The notes: generated by a model from the letters alone, not told the origin. A stretch of DNA of 64,000 nt from Verrucomicrobiota bacterium (GCA_016200005.1 JACQFP010000078.1:1-64000); one strand, 5' to 3'. Positions 28,002 to 37,576 are shown, numbered from the stretch's first letter. Made by a program: numbers and translations.

Positions 28002-29447
28002 TTACAGGCTTAACCGATAAAACGTGTTTGTGCCGGAGATGGGATTGGTCACGGTGTTCTGCCCGTTCACGACGACAGGGCCGGGCAAAACGGTGGTCCA
28101 GAACGCTGATGCACCAAGGTTCGTGGTGGATTGCAAAGTGAACCCGGTGTAATCGAAACCAGCCACATTGGTCGGCCACTTGAAAACAAGACTCGACCCA
28201 GAAGGAATTAATGTCACTTGCGGCGCGAACGAGAGACTGAACACCGTGCCATAGCCCGAACTGCCGCCATTACCAGCCGTCCCATATAAGGTGTAGCCCG
28301 ACAAAGTCAGTCCTGCACCCGGTTGCACCCCGTCGCTGTTGATAAAAGGAAACGGACCAGAGGGTTCCGTGAAAGTATACAGATTTGTAAAACCCGTGCC
28401 ATCGGTTTTGACGCCGAACACTGTGCCAAATCCTGGAATGCCGCCAAACTGTGTCGTGCCATACAACGTGTTACCCGATAAAATCAATCCGGCGAGAGGA
28501 CGGACGCCGTCGATGTAAATGAAAACATGCAGGTTCGTATAACCCGTGCCATCCTTGTTGAACTTGAAAACGGTTCCATTGCCTGCACTGCCGCCAGCCT
28601 GTGCCGTACCATACAAGGTGTTGCCCGATGCAATCAATCGGGCATAGGGATTGGCTCCGTCACTGCCGCCAGCAAAATTATGCAGGTTTGTAAAACCGGT
28701 GCCATCGGCGTTGATGGCGAACGCCGTGCCATTGCCCAAACTGCCGCCGCCGTATGTCACCCCGTAAAGAATATTGCTGGATAAAATCAATCCGGCATGC
28801 GGATTAGCTCCGTCGCTGTTGGTAGAAGGCGAACCCGAGGTTGCCGTGAAACTATGCAGGTTTGTAAAACCGGTGCCATCGGTGTTGACGGCGAACACCG
28901 TGCCATTGCCCGCGCTGCCGCCATAAAACGCCGTCCCATACAGCGTGTTGCTTGATAAAATCAATCCGGCATCCGGAGTAGCTCCATTACTGTTGATTGA
29001 AGGAGAACCAGAGGGTGCTGTGAAACCATACAGGTTGGTAAAACCCGTGCCATCGGTGTTGACGGCGAACACCGAACCCCAGGCCGAGGGGCCACCATGC
29101 CCTGCCGTTCCGTAAAGTGTGTTGCTCGACAAAATCAAATCGCAATAGGGAATGGCTGCGTCGCTGCTCAAGTTGAGGTTGAAATTGTGGAGGTTGGTAA
29201 AACCCGTGCCATCGGTGTTGCCTCTGAACACCGTGCCCCCGCCGTTATTCCCACCATACGCTGTCGTCCCATACAGGGTACTACCCGAGATGATCACACC
29301 CCCAAAATACGGAAAAGCTCCGTCACTACCGTTAGTAAAACTATGCAGCGTCGTGAAGGTCTGCGCCGCCACCCGGCCCGCCGGTATCAAGCCGAGACCG
29401 GCGATCAGTGCGGGCAGGAGGAACAGATTTTGAATGCGCGTTTTCAT
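28002..29447 (-). CDS. GloVer-repeat secreted protein
   Basis: A 481-residue exported protein with signal peptide NLFLLPALIAGLGLIPAGRVAA. It consists of about eight tandem units of 45-65 residues around the pattern LYGTAxxGGSxGNGTVFxxNTDGTGFTNLH, the GloVer-type repeat found in choice-of-anchor proteins of Verrucomicrobiota and probably forming a propeller. The C-terminus (FTLQSTTNLGASAFWTTV, then NTFYRLSL) is a Verrucomicrobiota secreted-protein ending shared with 52837-55017; no PEP-CTERM anchor is present. Unit-to-unit DNA similarity suggests recent duplication. Function unknown. Confidence 0.88.
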   Translation of the reverse strand: MKTRIQNLFLLPALIAGLGLIPAGRVAAQTFTTLHSFTNGSDGAFPYFGGVIISGSTLYGTTAYGGNNGGGTVFRGNTDGTGFTNLHNFNLNLSSDAAIPYCDLILSSNTLYGTAGHGGPSAWGSVFAVNTDGTGFTNLYGFTAPSGSPSINSNGATPDAGLILSSNTLYGTAFYGGSAGNGTVFAVNTDGTGFTNLHSFTATSGSPSTNSDGANPHAGLILSSNILYGVTYGGGSLGNGTAFAINADGTGFTNLHNFAGGSDGANPYARLIASGNTLYGTAQAGGSAGNGTVFKFNKDGTGYTNLHVFIYIDGVRPLAGLILSGNTLYGTTQFGGIPGFGTVFGVKTDGTGFTNLYTFTEPSGPFPFINSDGVQPGAGLTLSGYTLYGTAGNGGSSGYGTVFSLSFAPQVTLIPSGSSLVFKWPTNVAGFDYTGFTLQSTTNLGASAFWTTVLPGPVVVNGQNTVTNPISGTNTFYRLSL

Positions 29448-29729
29448 GGGTTGATGTGCGAATGATCATTGCGTTGGCCGAATCAAGTTCGCTCAGAAGC
29501 CTTGCGAAGACGCCAAGAATGGTGAGTAAAGCTGACTGGATAGACAGTGGAATGGCAAAGGACGGTTGGCAATGACAATCTTGGGCAGCCGTGGCAATCG
29601 TTCGAGTTGATCCAAAGGACGCATATACCCGTTGCGGTGAGTCGCGTTCTGCCGTGAGATCAGGCACCAGCCCAACCTTGCATCCCACAGTTGGTTCTTC
29701 TAACGTCACCCCATCAAATTCTTTTTTCC

Positions 29730-30707
29730 ATGAAACGAAAATTTCGCACTGCGCTTTGGATTTTTCTGTTGCTCGTTGGGGTGGGCGGCTTCGCAGCCTG
29801 GAAAAACTGGCACGATCGCTATGTCTGGCCTGGGCCGGTGGCCAGTATGCAGGACCTGCCACCGCTGGATCGTTCGGGCTGGCCGAAACAGCCAGTCGCG
29901 TGGAAATCCGCGGTCGTTCAAACGGGAGTGGCCACGCCAGACGGCATGAAAAAAGTTCCGATCACCTATTACACAAATTCCATCGGCCTCGTGCTGGTGC
30001 GCATCGAAGCCGGGAGTTTTCTCATGGGGTTGACCGAGCAACAGGCTGTGCGCCTCCACACTCCCAACCTGCCCGGCCATCGGGTAACTCTGACCAAGCC
30101 ATATTTTCTCGGCGCGTTTGAAGTTTCCAACAAGGAGTACGAGTTGTTCGACCCGGCCCACAAAAAGAAACGCCCCAAATATCAACGCCGTCGCGGCGGC
30201 GAGAATCATCCGGTTGAACCTGTCACGTGGCAGGAGGCGCAGAAATTTTGTCGCTGGCTTTCGGCCAAGGAAGGCCGCGTGTATCGCCTGCCAACGGAAG
30301 CGGAATGGGAATACGCCTGCAAGGCCGGCACGGAAACCAGATTGTATTGGGGCGACGCCTACTGGGACGGCAACAAGGCCAACGTCGCCGGCTTGAAATG
30401 GGACCACGAGACCTGGATCATGGACGGCTTCGAATACACCGCGCCGGTCGGCACGTATCCGCCGAATCCGTGGGGGCTCTACGACATGATCGGCAACTCG
30501 TGGGAATGGTGCAGCGATTGGTTCAGCCGCTACAAAGCCGAACCGGCGGTTGATCCGCAAGGCCCCGCCAAGGGTCATTGCCGCGTTTACAAAGGAGGCG
30601 GGTGGAGCACGCGGCAGTACAGCATCAAGTCCGCGGTTCGCGACGGCGACGATCCGGCGGATCTTCCCGACATCCGCGGCTTCCGCGTTCTGTGCGAGGC
30701 AAACTAA
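29730..30707 (+). CDS. FGE/SUMF1-like domain protein, membrane-anchored
   Basis: A 325-residue protein with an N-terminal transmembrane anchor (TALWIFLLLVGVGGFAAW) and a formylglycine-generating-enzyme-like domain: [67 protein letters not shown] and the closing FRVLCEAN. These are structural signatures of the fold; whether it activates sulfatases is unclear since many PVC members are non-catalytic. The ATG at 29730 precedes the anchor. Confidence 0.88.
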   Translation: MKRKFRTALWIFLLLVGVGGFAAWKNWHDRYVWPGPVASMQDLPPLDRSGWPKQPVAWKSAVVQTGVATPDGMKKVPITYYTNSIGLVLVRIEAGSFLMGLTEQQAVRLHTPNLPGHRVTLTKPYFLGAFEVSNKEYELFDPAHKKKRPKYQRRRGGENHPVEPVTWQEAQKFCRWLSAKEGRVYRLPTEAEWEYACKAGTETRLYWGDAYWDGNKANVAGLKWDHETWIMDGFEYTAPVGTYPPNPWGLYDMIGNSWEWCSDWFSRYKAEPAVDPQGPAKGHCRVYKGGGWSTRQYSIKSAVRDGDDPADLPDIRGFRVLCEAN

Positions 30708-30778
30708 TACGGAAAGTCCGAAGTTCGGAATCCGAGATCCGAAAGCAATCCGAAGACGGAAGGTGCTCGTCCCTCGAC

Positions 30779-31432
30779 TCACCTGCCAATCTTCCGCAGA
30801 TAAGCAAACCAGTTGATCGATACAAATTTTCCAAAGCTCTTCGTTTCCACCACTTCCAAGCCGCATTCCGCCGCTTCCCGCCGCAATCGCCAATGCGTGA
30901 TGTCGCTGATCTCCCAATCGCTGGTGAAGACCCGGTTTACCAGCCGACGCAAAAACGTGAAGCTCAGCGGATGGTGAAAGGAGACCAGCACCATGCCGCG
31001 ACTGACGCGCGCCGCTTCGCGAAACATCCGCTTGCGCACCGCTTCATCGGGAATGTGATGCAGCAGCCGCCACAACATCACGCAATCAACCGAGTTGTTG
31101 CCCAGCGGCAGGTGCTCGGCGTCGCTGGCGGCAAACCCGATCACCTGCTGCGCTGTGGAAACTTTCATCGCCTGTTGAATCATCGGCACCGCCACGTCGC
31201 CACCGGCGTAGCGCAGACCCATTTCCAAGGCTGTGTTGACGAAGCGACCCACGCCGCACGGGCAATCAAACAGCAGCGCGTTTTTGGGCAGCAGTTTCAA
31301 CCAACCACGAACAATCCCTTCCTCCTCGGCCGTGCGCTTGTAGCGTTTGGGGTCGCGGCTCTGGACGTAATTTCGCGCGGCCTCGTCGGTCGTGCGGCGT
31401 TGCTTGACCGGTTGGTTGATCTCCCGGCTCAT
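30779..31432 (-). CDS. Class I SAM-dependent methyltransferase
   Basis: A 217-residue methyltransferase with motif I LLFDCPCGVGRFVNTALE, an acidic motif II (YAGGDVAVPM), and DCVMLWRLLHHIPDEA, typical of Methyltransf_11-type small-molecule methylases. The ATG at 31432 overlaps the stop of the gene before it (ATGA), showing translational coupling. Upstream in-frame codons up to 31486 lie inside that gene and are rejected. Likely acts in the neighbouring glycan or lipid modification cluster. Confidence 0.85.
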   Translation of the reverse strand: MSREINQPVKQRRTTDEAARNYVQSRDPKRYKRTAEEEGIVRGWLKLLPKNALLFDCPCGVGRFVNTALEMGLRYAGGDVAVPMIQQAMKVSTAQQVIGFAASDAEHLPLGNNSVDCVMLWRLLHHIPDEAVRKRMFREAARVSRGMVLVSFHHPLSFTFLRRLVNRVFTSDWEISDITHWRLRREAAECGLEVVETKSFGKFVSINWFAYLRKIGR

Positions 31433-32448
31433 GAAATCGGGAAGGGGAAATCCACCGAGGGCGCCGCTTCCAGCCCGTGAATGCATTCATTGGCGCTGTT
31501 GGACAACTGGCATAAGTCAAGCAAACGGCCTTGCTTGTAATCGATTTCGAGCACGGTCGCCGGTGACACGCCGACAAGAATGCGCGACGCGTCGAGCAGG
31601 CACATCCCGCGCGTGAACAGCGGTCGTGCCACGCGCTGTCGCATGACGAAATTCTGCAGGCGTGCGCGCCAACCGATGTCGCGGCAGCCCCGGAGGTGCT
31701 TCAACCTCGCCACTTCGGGAAAGTCCGCGAGATTGATCCGCCGTTTCACGTGGCCGGTGTGAAGATCAAACACGACCACGACGTGGTGATGGCTGTCGTT
31801 GAGCAAGACTTCTTCGTCATCGGTGACCAGCCCGTTGTGGCAACCTTTGAGTTCGGGATCGTGCGCGATCACCGTCGTCGGAAACAATCGAATGATCGCG
31901 CCGTGGTTGTTGAAGCAGACATAGACCTGGCCCTTGTGCACTTCCACGTTGTTCAGGTGCAATTTGGAAAAGCCGTTCAGATAAGCCAGGCGGTTGTCCT
32001 TGTCCTTCTCCACGGTGAACGGCAGCGCGGAGAATTTCTCGCGGATCACCGGGTCTTCGTGCGCCCACCAGGACTGAAGCACCCGCCCGTCAAATCCGAC
32101 TTTGAGCACGGCGCCGAGCGCCGTCGAGCTGGCCCAGATCCCGTCGTCCACCAGTTTCAGCTCGTGAAGACCGGCAAAATTGTGGTTCGTGATGATGCGC
32201 GTCGGCCGCAAGGCATGATCAAACCCGTGCAGCGAATGATAAGTGGCCACAAACAATTCCTCCCGCAGCAGCACGATGCCGCGCCCGCCGCGCCCGCCAC
32301 CCCGCGGATTGGGATCGTCCAACGGCGGATTGGTTGGTGCGAGCGGCGCGCGGCCAAGCACTTTTTTGCTTTTCCAATCCAGCGCGATGAGTTCGCCCGC
32401 CTGCCCGGCTGGCGCGCCGCGCACCACTGTGCTGAGATAAACCCGCAT
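31429..32448 (-). CDS. Beta-propeller-like protein of unknown function
   Basis: A 339-residue cytoplasmic-looking protein starting MRVYLSTVVRGAPAG. The many short beta motifs (IVLLREELFVATYHSLHGFD, GIWASSTALGAVLKV, LNNVEVHKGQVYVCFNNHG) suggest a propeller, and the end NECIHGLEAAPSVDFP is distinctive. I do not recognise a named family. Translationally coupled to the methyltransferase at 30779-31432 and divergent from the sulfotransferase, which places it in a surface-modification cluster. Confidence 0.65.
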   Translation of the reverse strand: MRVYLSTVVRGAPAGQAGELIALDWKSKKVLGRAPLAPTNPPLDDPNPRGGGRGGRGIVLLREELFVATYHSLHGFDHALRPTRIITNHNFAGLHELKLVDDGIWASSTALGAVLKVGFDGRVLQSWWAHEDPVIREKFSALPFTVEKDKDNRLAYLNGFSKLHLNNVEVHKGQVYVCFNNHGAIIRLFPTTVIAHDPELKGCHNGLVTDDEEVLLNDSHHHVVVVFDLHTGHVKRRINLADFPEVARLKHLRGCRDIGWRARLQNFVMRQRVARPLFTRGMCLLDASRILVGVSPATVLEIDYKQGRLLDLCQLSNSANECIHGLEAAPSVDFPFPIS

Positions 32449-32796
32449 GAGTTTGTTTGGGGAAATCGGTTTCCGTTTTGCGCCGCATCCTAAAAATCTC
32501 ATGCCGATTGCGCAACCGCAATGTGCTCGCAATCGCGTGAGGGGCACAACTTGACGTTGCGGCCATTCGACGGGAAAGGACTGCCGGTAGCGCGGGTTTC
32601 CAAACCGGCTGTATCGCCGACTTCCAAGTCGGCAGCGCATTGAGACTTCTGCGGCCTGCGGGTTTGGAAGCCCGCGATACAGCGGACTTGGAAGTCCGCG
32701 CTACTTTGGTTGTGGTTTCCCACGATGCGAACTTCCATGTTGCGAAGGCACACGCAACATCTTACCGTTTCACGGAAAGCGCGGAAGCACACGTCC
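32449..32796. other. Divergent promoter region with palindromic repeat
   Basis: The 348 bp between the divergent propeller and sulfotransferase genes hold the palindrome 32587-32704; the frame can be extended upstream from either gene but only through repeat sequence. No clear promoter pair seen. Confidence 0.6.
32587..32704. repeat. Long palindrome (gtagcgcgg family)
   Basis: Left arm gtagcgcgggtttccaaacc and following bases pair imperfectly with the right end ggacttggaagtccgcgctac; internal smaller stems cgacttccaagtcg and gcgggtttggaagcccgc. Confidence 0.85.
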
Positions 32797-33729
32797 ATGT
32801 TTAGAACGCTCGCAACCAGCAATTCGTCCCTCGCCCGTTGGCTTCGTCGCCGGGCGTCGCGCCACGTTTCCACCCAGTCCCCGATCATCATTGGCGGTTC
32901 GCAACGTAGCGGCACCACACTCCTGCGGGTTATTTTGGACTCCCATCCGCACATCGCTTGCGGGCCGGAAACCAGTCTGCTGACCGGCGGATTCCTGCCG
33001 GGAAAACTTTCTCGTCGATTCGATTTTCCGGTCGAAGAAATTTGGCAATTGCACGAGCGCGCGACAGATCACGCTCACTTTGTCGAGTTGTTCCTCACGC
33101 AATACGCCGCGAACCGCGGCAAAACCCGTTGGGCAGAAAAGACGCCGCAGAATGTTTCCTATCTGCCTTTCATCTTCCGCCATTTTCCTTCGGCGAAATT
33201 CATTCACCTCGTGCGCGACGGGCGGGATGCGGTTTGCTCCATTCGCACGCATCCAAAGTTTCGCATGATGAACGGCCAGCAGGTCGTGACCAACGTCCGC
33301 CGACCGCTTCGGCCTTGCATTGAAAGCTGGTTGCGCGACACCGAGGCCGGAATGTGCTGGCGCGGTCATCCGCAGTATCTGGAAATTCATTACGAGAAGC
33401 TGGTGACGGATTTGGAGCCGACGCTGCGCCAGCTTTGCGAATTCATCAACGAACCGTGGCATGCCGCCATGTTGGAATATCACTCCCAAGACGAGCCGTC
33501 CCGCGACCCGACGCGGTTCATTGCCAACGCCGCCGCCACCCAGCCGCTGACCACCCAGGCCGTGCATCGCTGGCGGAAGGAATTGAGCGCGGATGAATTG
33601 CGCTTGTTTAATCAGCTTGCCGGCAAACGGATGATCGAACTGGGCTACCAGTTGGACTCCGACGACAGTACGCCGGCGCTCAATTATCAACGCGACACGG
33701 TTGCCAATCTTAAGCAAGGAACACCATGA
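32797..33729 (+). CDS. PAPS-dependent sulfotransferase
   Basis: A 310-residue enzyme that transfers sulfate from PAPS to a carbohydrate, lipid or peptide acceptor. The 5'-phosphosulfate loop is IIIGGSQRSGTTLLRVIL, and the 3'-phosphate site is KFIHLVRDGRDAVCS. EKTPQNV and LEIHYEKLVTDLEPTL also fit the Sulfotransfer_1/3 family. I chose the ATG at 32797, near the start of the fold; in-frame starts up to 32710 fall at the edge of the repeat. The next gene overlaps by ATGA. Confidence 0.92.
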   Translation: MFRTLATSNSSLARWLRRRASRHVSTQSPIIIGGSQRSGTTLLRVILDSHPHIACGPETSLLTGGFLPGKLSRRFDFPVEEIWQLHERATDHAHFVELFLTQYAANRGKTRWAEKTPQNVSYLPFIFRHFPSAKFIHLVRDGRDAVCSIRTHPKFRMMNGQQVVTNVRRPLRPCIESWLRDTEAGMCWRGHPQYLEIHYEKLVTDLEPTLRQLCEFINEPWHAAMLEYHSQDEPSRDPTRFIANAAATQPLTTQAVHRWRKELSADELRLFNQLAGKRMIELGYQLDSDDSTPALNYQRDTVANLKQGTP

Positions 33730-34385
33730 GCGGAAAAGAGGCTGCCTACGCCGGCCGGATCAAATACAGCGAGGAGCGTTCGCGCAAATATCAACAGCGC
33801 AAATCCGGCAAACACGCGTCCGAGATGCGCCTCTTGGAACGCGCGTTCGCTCTGATTCCCAAAACGCACCGCGTGCTGGATGCGCCGTGCGGTGGTGCGC
33901 GGGTTTCGATTCACCTTGCCGGTCTGGGTTACCAGATGTCCGCGGCTGACTTGTCCGAAGCGATGGTCAAGATCGCCCGGGAAAATTTCACCCAGAACGG
34001 TTTGCCCGGCCCGGTGGAGCAACAGGACATCGAAAAGCTGACCTATCCCGACCGGCATTTCGACACGATTGTCAGCTTCCGGTTGTTTCACCATTTTCCG
34101 AACGGGGATATTCGACGCCGCGTGGTGAATGAGCTTTGTCGCGTGGCAGGGCAGAACGTCGTGCTTTCGTATTTCAGTCCGGTATCAATTACTTCGGTGC
34201 GCAATAAATTGGCGGCAAGCATCGGCGGCAAAAAGTCCAAAAAATATCCGACGCTGTTGTCGGAGGTGGAGAGCTACTTCAAGGCCAACGGCTTCCGGCT
34301 TGTGAAAGACTTCGCCCAATTGCCACTCGTTCACACCTTGCACGTCGCAGTGTTTGAACGAGCGGGCCGGCCGTCGGCTGGTTGA
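33726..34385 (+). CDS. Class I SAM-dependent methyltransferase
   Basis: A 219-residue enzyme with motif I RVLDAPCGGARVSIHLAGLG, motif II MSAADLSEAMV and DTIVSFRLFHHFPNGD, a similar pattern to the methyltransferase at 30779-31432, so the two are probably distant paralogues. The N-terminal SGKEAAYAGRIKYSEERSRKY is basic and may contact substrate. Its ATG overlaps the sulfotransferase stop. It probably modifies the same glycan or lipid product. Confidence 0.87.
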   Translation: MSGKEAAYAGRIKYSEERSRKYQQRKSGKHASEMRLLERAFALIPKTHRVLDAPCGGARVSIHLAGLGYQMSAADLSEAMVKIARENFTQNGLPGPVEQQDIEKLTYPDRHFDTIVSFRLFHHFPNGDIRRRVVNELCRVAGQNVVLSYFSPVSITSVRNKLAASIGGKKSKKYPTLLSEVESYFKANGFRLVKDFAQLPLVHTLHVAVFERAGRPSAG

Positions 34386-34406
34386 ACCAAAAGGAGTAAT
34401 GATCAT

Positions 34407-35096
34407 TTGAACAACACTGAATTTTTCGAAAAAGCTTTCCGGCGCTCTGGTCCAAAGATCATCGCCGGTTTTTCACGCCCGGTTTATCACAATCTGGCCG
34501 GCTTGCTCCACGGACACCGGTTCAACAAGGCCGGGTACGGCGGCATGATCCGGCACACTGAAGCCGGCATGCTTTATCAATGGGCGGCGGCGTTGCCGGC
34601 GAATTCAGTCATCGTGGAGATTGGTTGTTACGGTGGGTTGTCCACCAGCTACCTCGCCACTGGTTGCGCGGGGAATGGCTCCAAGATTTACGCCATCGAT
34701 CCGTTTGCCTCTGACTTGAATTTGCAAGCGGCGCGCACCGATCACGCCGTGCGTCTGGAGAACAAACCCTCGCGCGACCAGGTTGCACAGCGTCTGAAGC
34801 AAAGCGGCCTGGCGCAGCATGTCGAGTTGATCGAAGGCTATTCCCAGGAAGTCGTCAAAAACTGGAATCGTAAGATTGATTTCCTCTGGATCGACGGCAA
34901 TCACGATCGCGCCTACGAGGACTACACCGACTGGGCTCCATTTTTGAAGCCGCGCGCGCGCGTCGCGCTCCACGATGCGCATCCGGTTTTTGGACTGACT
35001 CAAGTTGCGGAAGCCGCGCGCAAGATTTTCAGCACTGACGAGTGGGTGGAGTTGGAACATGTCAAGAGCATCATCACCGGCGTGCGAAAAAGCTGA
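34407..35096 (+). CDS. Methyltransferase_24-like SAM-dependent methyltransferase
   Basis: A 229-residue enzyme starting at TTG 34407, supported by a strong AAGGAG site ten bases upstream. Features are SVIVEIGCYGGLSTSYLATG (motif I), KIYAIDPFASD (motif II) and IDFLWIDGNHDRAYEDYTDW, which is the Methyltransf_24 signature found among glycan-cluster methyltransferases. It is third in the sulfotransferase operon, 21 bp after the previous gene, and ends convergently with the ABC exporter. Confidence 0.85.
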   Translation: MNNTEFFEKAFRRSGPKIIAGFSRPVYHNLAGLLHGHRFNKAGYGGMIRHTEAGMLYQWAAALPANSVIVEIGCYGGLSTSYLATGCAGNGSKIYAIDPFASDLNLQAARTDHAVRLENKPSRDQVAQRLKQSGLAQHVELIEGYSQEVVKNWNRKIDFLWIDGNHDRAYEDYTDWAPFLKPRARVALHDAHPVFGLTQVAEAARKIFSTDEWVELEHVKSIITGVRKS

Positions 35097-35193
35097 CCAA
35101 AACAAAGGCAGCGATCTTCAGCATCTGGCATAGGGGATTTTCTGGCGCGAAAATAAAGCGCGACCGGAATTTTACTTCGCTTAGAATGACACC

Positions 35194-35255
35194 CCCCTCA
35201 CCCCGTCCCTCTCCCCATCCGATGGGGAGAGGGTGGCCGAAGGCCGGGTGAGGGG
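35194..35255. repeat. cctcacc/ggtgagg hairpin repeat
   Basis: Same nested palindrome as 25044-25105, including the identical inner ctctccccatccgatgggga; it lies between the convergent methyltransferase and ABC genes and may act as a bidirectional terminator. Confidence 0.85.
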
Positions 35256-35291
35256 CTGTTCACTTTTCCATCCGGAAATCTTTTATGGCAA

Positions 35292-37199
35292 TTAGTTCAC
35301 GCCAGACTTTTTCTCCAATTGCCCGGCGGGTTGTGTGAAAATTCCCTGTCGATTGGCCATTTCGGCAAATTCTCCGCCCGCCTTCAGGAGTTCCGAAAAA
35401 CTGCCCTGCTCAATGATGCGACCACGCGACAGGACGATGATTTGATCCATCGCGGCCAGGGTGGAAAGACGATGAGCCACACAAACCACCGTGCGGTTTT
35501 CAGCCAGCCGATCAATGGCCGCCTGCACCTCGGCTTCAGACTGCGAATCCAGCGACGCCGTCGCTTCATCGAGGACGAGGATGGGCGCGTTGCGCACGAA
35601 CGCCCGGGCGATGGCGATACGCTGTCGCTGGCCGGCCGACAATTCAACACCGCGTTCGCCAATGGGCGTGTCGTAGCCCTGCTCCTTTTCCACGATAAAA
35701 TCGTGCGCGTAGGCGGCACGGGCGGCGGCCTCGATCTCCGCCCGCGTGGCATCCGGTTTGCCGCAAGCGATATTCTCCGCCACGGTCATGTTGAAGAGAA
35801 CGATTTCTTGACTGACCAGCGCCATCTGCCGGCGCAAATCGAGCAGGGAAACTTCACGCAAGTTCAGGCCGTCGATTTTGACGGCGCCGCTCGTGGGATC
35901 GTAAAACCGAAAGATGAGATTCGTGAGGGTGCTTTTGCCGGAACCGCTTTCGCCAGCGATGCCGAGCCGGAAACCGCGCGGTATGGCAAGGGCGATGTCG
36001 CGCAGAACCGGTTCCTGTCGGTAGGAAAAGCTGACGTTCTCGAAAGTGATTTGCGATTTGAAAGGGGACAGCGGTTTCGCAATAACAGGTTCCTTGACCG
36101 TCGGCTGTTCGTTTCTGATTTCGATCAGCCGTTCCACACCCGCCGACGCTTGCTCGAACAGAATGTGAATGCCGGCCAGTTTTTTTATCGGCAGGAAAAA
36201 CATCATCAGCCCGGTGAGGAAGGCCACGAGATCGGGCACCGTCCGCGCCGCCCAAAAGACGTAAACCACCAACATGCCCAGGCCGAGCATGGAGATCACT
36301 TCAATGAGGGGATTGACCAGTTCCTTGGCCTGCACGCTTTTCATGCCGTGGTGGATGAGTTGTTTGGAATACTCGCGGAAACGGCGGAGTTGCTCGGCTT
36401 CCAGACTGAACGCCTTGATGACCCGGATGCCGGTCAACAATTCCACCAACATGCTGTTCTGGGAAACATTGGCTTTACGGCCCAGGCGGCTGGCGCGGCG
36501 CGTTTTTTTGCCGAGGACGATCAGCGGGAAGAGACAGAGCGGAAGAAAGACGAGCGTCAACAACGTCAGTTTCCAGTCCACGAACAACATGCCCGTAAAA
36601 ACCCCCACGATGCTGAACGGCTCCTTGACCAGGTCCGCGCAGCCGACCCGCAACGCGCGGTGCAGGTTCATGGTATCCACGTTGATCCGGGTCAGCATGT
36701 CGCCGGTGGTGGAACGGTTGAAGTAATCGAGCGAAAGGGTGCTGAGTTTTTCCAGCACGTCGCCGCGCAAATCGTTGATGACCCGTTCGCTGACCCAACC
36801 CATGCAATAGCCGCTCAAGTAATCGGCGATGCTGCGAACCGAGACCAGCAGCGGCAGAAACAACAAGCCGCCCAGCACGCGTTGCCAACCCAGGGTGCCG
36901 CCGGCGAGCGGCAACCACGGATCAATCGCGGCGTTGACCTTGGCGTTGATTTGTTTCAACTGTTCCTGGAAGGCGGACGGAACGTGCTTTGATTTGTGGA
37001 CCTTGCCGCCGACCGGATTACCCTGCCCCGTGAGTTCCACGCGGGGCGTCAAACGGTCCGTCAGCGTGCGGACTGCCCAGATGAAACTGCCATTGGCAAG
37101 CCCGAACACCATGCCACACAGAATTCCGATCGTGAGCCGGCGCCAGTAGCGCCGGAGATAGGGCCAGCCAAAGTCCAGGACATGCTTGAGATTATTCAT
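35292..37199 (-). CDS. MsbA-like ABC exporter (fused permease and ATPase)
   Basis: A 635-residue half-transporter with an N-terminal six-helix ABC membrane domain (about residues 20-370) and a C-terminal ATPase: Walker A GESGSGKST at about 413-421, Q-loop VSQEIVLF, signature LSAGQRQRIAIARAF, Walker B PILVLDEATAS and the H-loop VAHRLST. Relatives such as MsbA flip lipid A or other lipids and glycolipids. An inserted hydrophilic loop with LTGQGNPVGGKVHKS occurs between the first two helices. Context with sulfotransferase and methyltransferases suggests export of a decorated lipid-linked product. Confidence 0.92.
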   Translation of the reverse strand: MNNLKHVLDFGWPYLRRYWRRLTIGILCGMVFGLANGSFIWAVRTLTDRLTPRVELTGQGNPVGGKVHKSKHVPSAFQEQLKQINAKVNAAIDPWLPLAGGTLGWQRVLGGLLFLPLLVSVRSIADYLSGYCMGWVSERVINDLRGDVLEKLSTLSLDYFNRSTTGDMLTRINVDTMNLHRALRVGCADLVKEPFSIVGVFTGMLFVDWKLTLLTLVFLPLCLFPLIVLGKKTRRASRLGRKANVSQNSMLVELLTGIRVIKAFSLEAEQLRRFREYSKQLIHHGMKSVQAKELVNPLIEVISMLGLGMLVVYVFWAARTVPDLVAFLTGLMMFFLPIKKLAGIHILFEQASAGVERLIEIRNEQPTVKEPVIAKPLSPFKSQITFENVSFSYRQEPVLRDIALAIPRGFRLGIAGESGSGKSTLTNLIFRFYDPTSGAVKIDGLNLREVSLLDLRRQMALVSQEIVLFNMTVAENIACGKPDATRAEIEAAARAAYAHDFIVEKEQGYDTPIGERGVELSAGQRQRIAIARAFVRNAPILVLDEATASLDSQSEAEVQAAIDRLAENRTVVCVAHRLSTLAAMDQIIVLSRGRIIEQGSFSELLKAGGEFAEMANRQGIFTQPAGQLEKKSGVN

Positions 37200-37297
37200 G
37201 TGTCCCCTCTCATACTTGGGACTTTGAATGGAGAGTCAAGCTCGACGGGAGGGAGGGCATGTGCTGAGTTAGCCGCAGCGCTCCGGTTAGCATAAAA

Positions 37298-37576
37298 TCA
37301 AACCACGGGCGTAAGCGTAAGATACCAAAATCCTCCAAATAAAGTAATCCAACCAACCACTGCCAACCAGCGCGCAACTCTTCTCAAAAGAAAAGACACT
37401 ATAAACAAGCCAATGAATGAAAACCAAACCGTAACTCCTGCTGCTTCGCTTATTGGCAACCTTCTGCGCGGATCTGTCGAAGCGAGCACAACTACGCAAG
37501 CAATGAGCAGCGTCTCGAACAAGCAAAACAAAATGCGGAGCGAACGGTAATACGGATGTGTGGGAGTCGTGTCCAT
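37298..37576 (-). CDS. Small membrane protein
   Basis: A 92-residue hydrophobic protein with about three helices: ILFCLFETLLIACVVVLAS, VTVWFSFIGLFIVSFLL and WLAVVGWITLFGGFWYLTL. I do not recognise a family. The ATG at 37576 gives a short polar N-terminus; an ATG at 37600 is possible. A 'GTACATC'-free AT-richer composition sets it slightly apart from its neighbours. Confidence 0.5.
   Translation of the reverse strand: MDTTPTHPYYRSLRILFCLFETLLIACVVVLASTDPRRRLPISEAAGVTVWFSFIGLFIVSFLLRRVARWLAVVGWITLFGGFWYLTLTPVV

Noticed and set aside
28400-29350. CRISPR-like direct repeats
   Set aside because: The regular repeats are in frame within the GloVer gene and encode its tandem units.
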